Part shown: positions 30,310 through 32,529 of the stretch, piece after piece | How positions within the stretch are numbered: the stretch's first letter is position 1 | How the letters are laid out: each line of letters opens with the position of its first letter | Origin: Pleurotus djamor | Lineage: Eukaryota; Basidiomycota; Agaricomycetes; Agaricales; Pleurotaceae | Direction: 5' to 3' | Assembly: GCA_029747585.1 (NCBI GenBank) | Contig: JAPEVF010000515.1 | Location: forward strand, 1 to 32,529 | DNA length: 32,529 bases | Made by a program: the position numbers and the translations under genes | Notes under the pieces: generated by a model | Seen by the model: only the letters and a program-made list of their open reading frames with translations | Database searches by the model: none | What the model was told of the DNA's origin: nothing

Positions 30310-31059
30310 TAGAGAAGCTATGAAGCGACCGTGGAGAGTGACTTTCGTGTCCCCTCCGTCTCAAGACGAAGAAGTATTGGGTGCCCTTCTATAGACATGT
30401 ACTTGGGGCAGAATCTTCGAGGTCACCAGTACCCATTTGTTATTCGACACTAGTTTACGCACGGTGACAGTACCGCAATTGCACCCATAACCTTCGACTC
30501 TGGGACAGCCTTCCAGAGTGTGTGATTTGGACCGTCCACAGTGGGAAGAAGTTTTCGTATCAGAACGAAGAACTGGGAAGGCTAGGGAACGGTCAAGAGG
30601 AGAGGAGGCGACGAGAAGTGGAAGGGAAGAACATATACTCTATTCCGTGACACGGGCGTCCATGGGCACAGCAACAGCCACCAAGAGGAACGTCGAAGCT
30701 AAAATTCGCGCATATCAAATATGTAGGTGGGCTTCGGTTAGATAGAGCATGTATCCTTCGCCTGTACTTAATTTGAGCACTCACCGCAGCCCAAAAAAAA
30801 TCTGCGCTGTGTTTTCAATACCGAATTTTCAACCATGAAAGACGGATCTTGGAGTTCGTTGAGAGTAAACATCATCTAGTGTTGAATCCTGATTGAAAAG
30901 CCGCCATAGTTTCCGGGGGAAGCAAGGAGTTAATAATACGCCGTGAGCTGAGGTCAAGGTCGAGTTCCCACCGGTTGATTTAAGTCGCAGCGTCACTCAG
31001 TGTGTGGAGTATGAAAGGCTAAAGCATGAGAGCCGTGAGCTTTCGAGGAGGAATTGAAT
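30310..31059. other. Stretch without a firm gene
   Basis: A plus-strand ORF at 30518-30745 is Arg/Glu-rich and has no homolog here. On the minus strand a good donor (gtgagtgctc, about 30784) follows an open segment ending IFFGLR, which may be an isolated exon. An A8 run lies at 30793-30800. Confidence 0.3.
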
Positions 31060-31710
31060 CTAAGTAGTCGGTAGTCGGCATGAGATGATGAGAAGGGGAG
31101 GCGGCGAGAAGAACAGGGGAATGGCGGATGTTCCAACCCGGACGAATGGACGAAACATTCGGGGAGCGCAGATGGTGGAATCGCGTCGCTTACAGAAGGA
31201 CAGAGATGGACAACACTGAGAGGAAGTTGGGGAAACTGAAGAGCGCTTTGTGTTCTTTGCAGCTTTATCCAGGCTCCAGACGAATAGCGGAGTTATGGTT
31301 GACAGAATCGATGTATGCATGAGTAAGAAAAAGGAAGCGTAGAGAGTGTATTGAAGCAACGTAGTACTCAGATCCAATGTCGTCTGCAGGACGGGCGGAA
31401 AGATTGTCAAGATGATATTCGACAGAAAAGATGGTTGGAACGGGACCCGGTAATCGGCAACGGCCGAGCCTTGGCTTACTCGCCGTGGAGTGGCCAGCCT
31501 GATTCTGAGCCGCGAGAGTAGGGGAACGCTGTCAAGAAGTCGATGTATGGGTGTCTGGGTGGTCAACCGGTCAAAGGTTGTGGAAAGAATAAATAAATTC
31601 ATTGCTAGGGATAAGCCTCCGTGAGAATTTGATGTCTCCCACGGTCTTCCAAGAGAGCTCGCTAAGTCACGAAAAATTGTACGTATGCCTCCAACTCGTC
31701 CGCCTCCCAA
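31060..31710 (-). pseudogene. Possible decayed F-box gene
   Basis: A long minus-strand frame, with first ATG at 31602, contains segments that fall in the same order as in the F-box genes: LLDSVPLLSRLRI (paralogs have SVPLLSFLGRLDV), LSNIILTIFPPVLQTTLDL (paralogs have STLSSQSLQTVRFNV) and VWSLDKAAKNTK (paralogs have DWGLLDKAAGNA). The DNA under LDKAA (GCAGCTTTATCCAG on the plus strand) is identical to that in the left relic near 787. No F-box is visible and the F-M-D-W motif is degraded. The match is weak, and an unrelated hydrophobic ORF is the alternative. Confidence 0.3.
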
Positions 31711-31989
31711 TGCTCCTCAACACCCCAAACGACTATCGAAGGAGAAGAGCGACACCCGCTACTCGATATCGAATACCTTCTTGGACGATTACGCGTCTCT
31801 CCTGCGCCAGGGATAACCGTCGACGATTTACAAGATCCCCGACCTCTCTCGTACAGGGTAGAGAGGGAATAGGATGTGGTGGATGCGATGGAAGATGAAG
31901 GCAATGCCGGAGCTGGTTTCCGTGTCGATGAATGCCGTTCCGAAGGATCTGCGGCGATTGCTTCCGGCTGTCTTTCTGTCCTCAGTGCT

Positions 31990-32529
31990 TTGCCAACCAT
32001 CTGTCCAATCGTTCAAACCAGCAGAGAGAAGATTGTGGGCTTCTCGATCTGCTCTCTGACTGTTGCTGCTCTGATAGCACTCCAATGGTTCGCTCAAATC
32101 GGCCACATCCATTTACCACCTCGCACTCTCTCTGGCCCGTCCCTTTTCTTCTATCTCCTTCCACTTCCAAGCATACCAATCCTCGATTCCGTGGGCTCTG
32201 GTCGTGGATGGGGGAGGAATAGGTAATGGTTGACCACAATTGGGGAATGACTGAGGTGGACTTGGAAGCAAATGGAGCCGTGCGTGAAGTCGCTGCTGGT
32301 GCTGAGGCGGTCCTTGCGACACAGGACGCAGCTAAGCCGTGTTGCGTACGTCTCTTCTCATTCTCTCTTCCCTCTTCCCTCTGAACATTATCCCATAGGT
32401 CCCAACAACGGCGCGTTCTCCATCCACTCTGTGCGCGACCATCTAACAAGCTCCCTCTCTTCAAGCTTTCTCAGCGACTACCTTTTTTATTCCTCCGTTC
32501 TTACATCTCCCACGGACCCTCTCTATACT
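31990..32529 (+). pseudogene. Fragment of the membrane family on the opposite strand, running off the end
   Basis: Unlike all other copies, this one lies on the plus strand. ATCCTCGATTCCGTGG (32180-32195) and the following GGGGGAGGAAT match the D1 exon that encodes ILDSVALFLGGGG. A segment at 32244-32340 ending before gtacgtctc corresponds to the next part of D1. A CCATAG acceptor near 32398 leads to PNNGAFSIHSVRDH, matching the short D1 exon around 15480-15430. Upstream, IVGFSICSLTVAALIALQW is hydrophobic. A frameshift after DSV suggests decay. It continues beyond the window. Confidence 0.45.

Noticed and set aside
1..32529. Possible LTR retrotransposon, DNA transposon or CRISPR array
   Set aside because: No reverse transcriptase, integrase, transposase or RNase H motif was seen, no paired LTRs were found, and the repeats are long diverged gene duplications rather than regular short spacers.

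Overview
The window looks like nuclear DNA of a filamentous fungus, most probably a mushroom-forming basidiomycete (Agaricomycetes). This rests on short 55-100 bp spliceosomal introns with GTRNGT donors, several HET-domain (heterokaryon incompatibility) genes, and a cluster of fungal F-box/LRR-like genes. I see no bacterial, viral, tRNA or rRNA signature and no intact transposon protein. The species cannot be named from the sequence. A few N bases (10760, 11148, 18336, 18341) mark unresolved draft-assembly positions.

Layout. (1) 646-930: 3' fragment of an F-box gene, minus strand. (2) About 1.0-2.5 kb: exon relics of a secreted/membrane protein family, then HET gene A (3211-4723, minus). (3) 4.75-7.2 kb: mostly non-coding, with a small hydrophobic ORF upstream of HET A. 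(4) 7.28-9.13 kb: a small Cys-rich ORF (minus) and a candidate intron-rich gene (plus). (5) 9.16-10.9 kb: more membrane-family relics, then HET gene C (12825-13789, minus). (6) 14.0-17.75 kb: two or three further membrane-family copies, the best preserved in the window. (7) 17.1-21.7 kb: a second copy of the HET A region, ending in HET gene B (19538-21136, minus). (8) 22.1-25.9 kb: an array of degenerate membrane-family units, including a tandem repeat of about 600 bp. (9) 25.9-29.9 kb: an F-box cluster made of a 5'-truncated copy, an intact plus-strand gene and an intact convergent minus-strand gene. (10) 30.1-32.5 kb: a small ORF, a possible F-box relic, and a plus-strand fragment of the membrane family running off the right end.

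How it fits together. The window behaves like a gene nursery for three multicopy families: HET, F-box/LRR and a Ser/Thr-rich secreted or membrane protein. HET A, B and C share intron positions and phases, including a tiny first exon, so they descend from one ancestor by segmental duplication. A and B also share about 3.5 kb of flanking DNA in the same order. HET proteins are known in fungi as triggers of incompatibility cell death, and F-box proteins choose substrates for SCF ubiquitin ligases. Linkage of both to decayed surface-type proteins fits a rapidly evolving self/non-self locus, but that function is inference.
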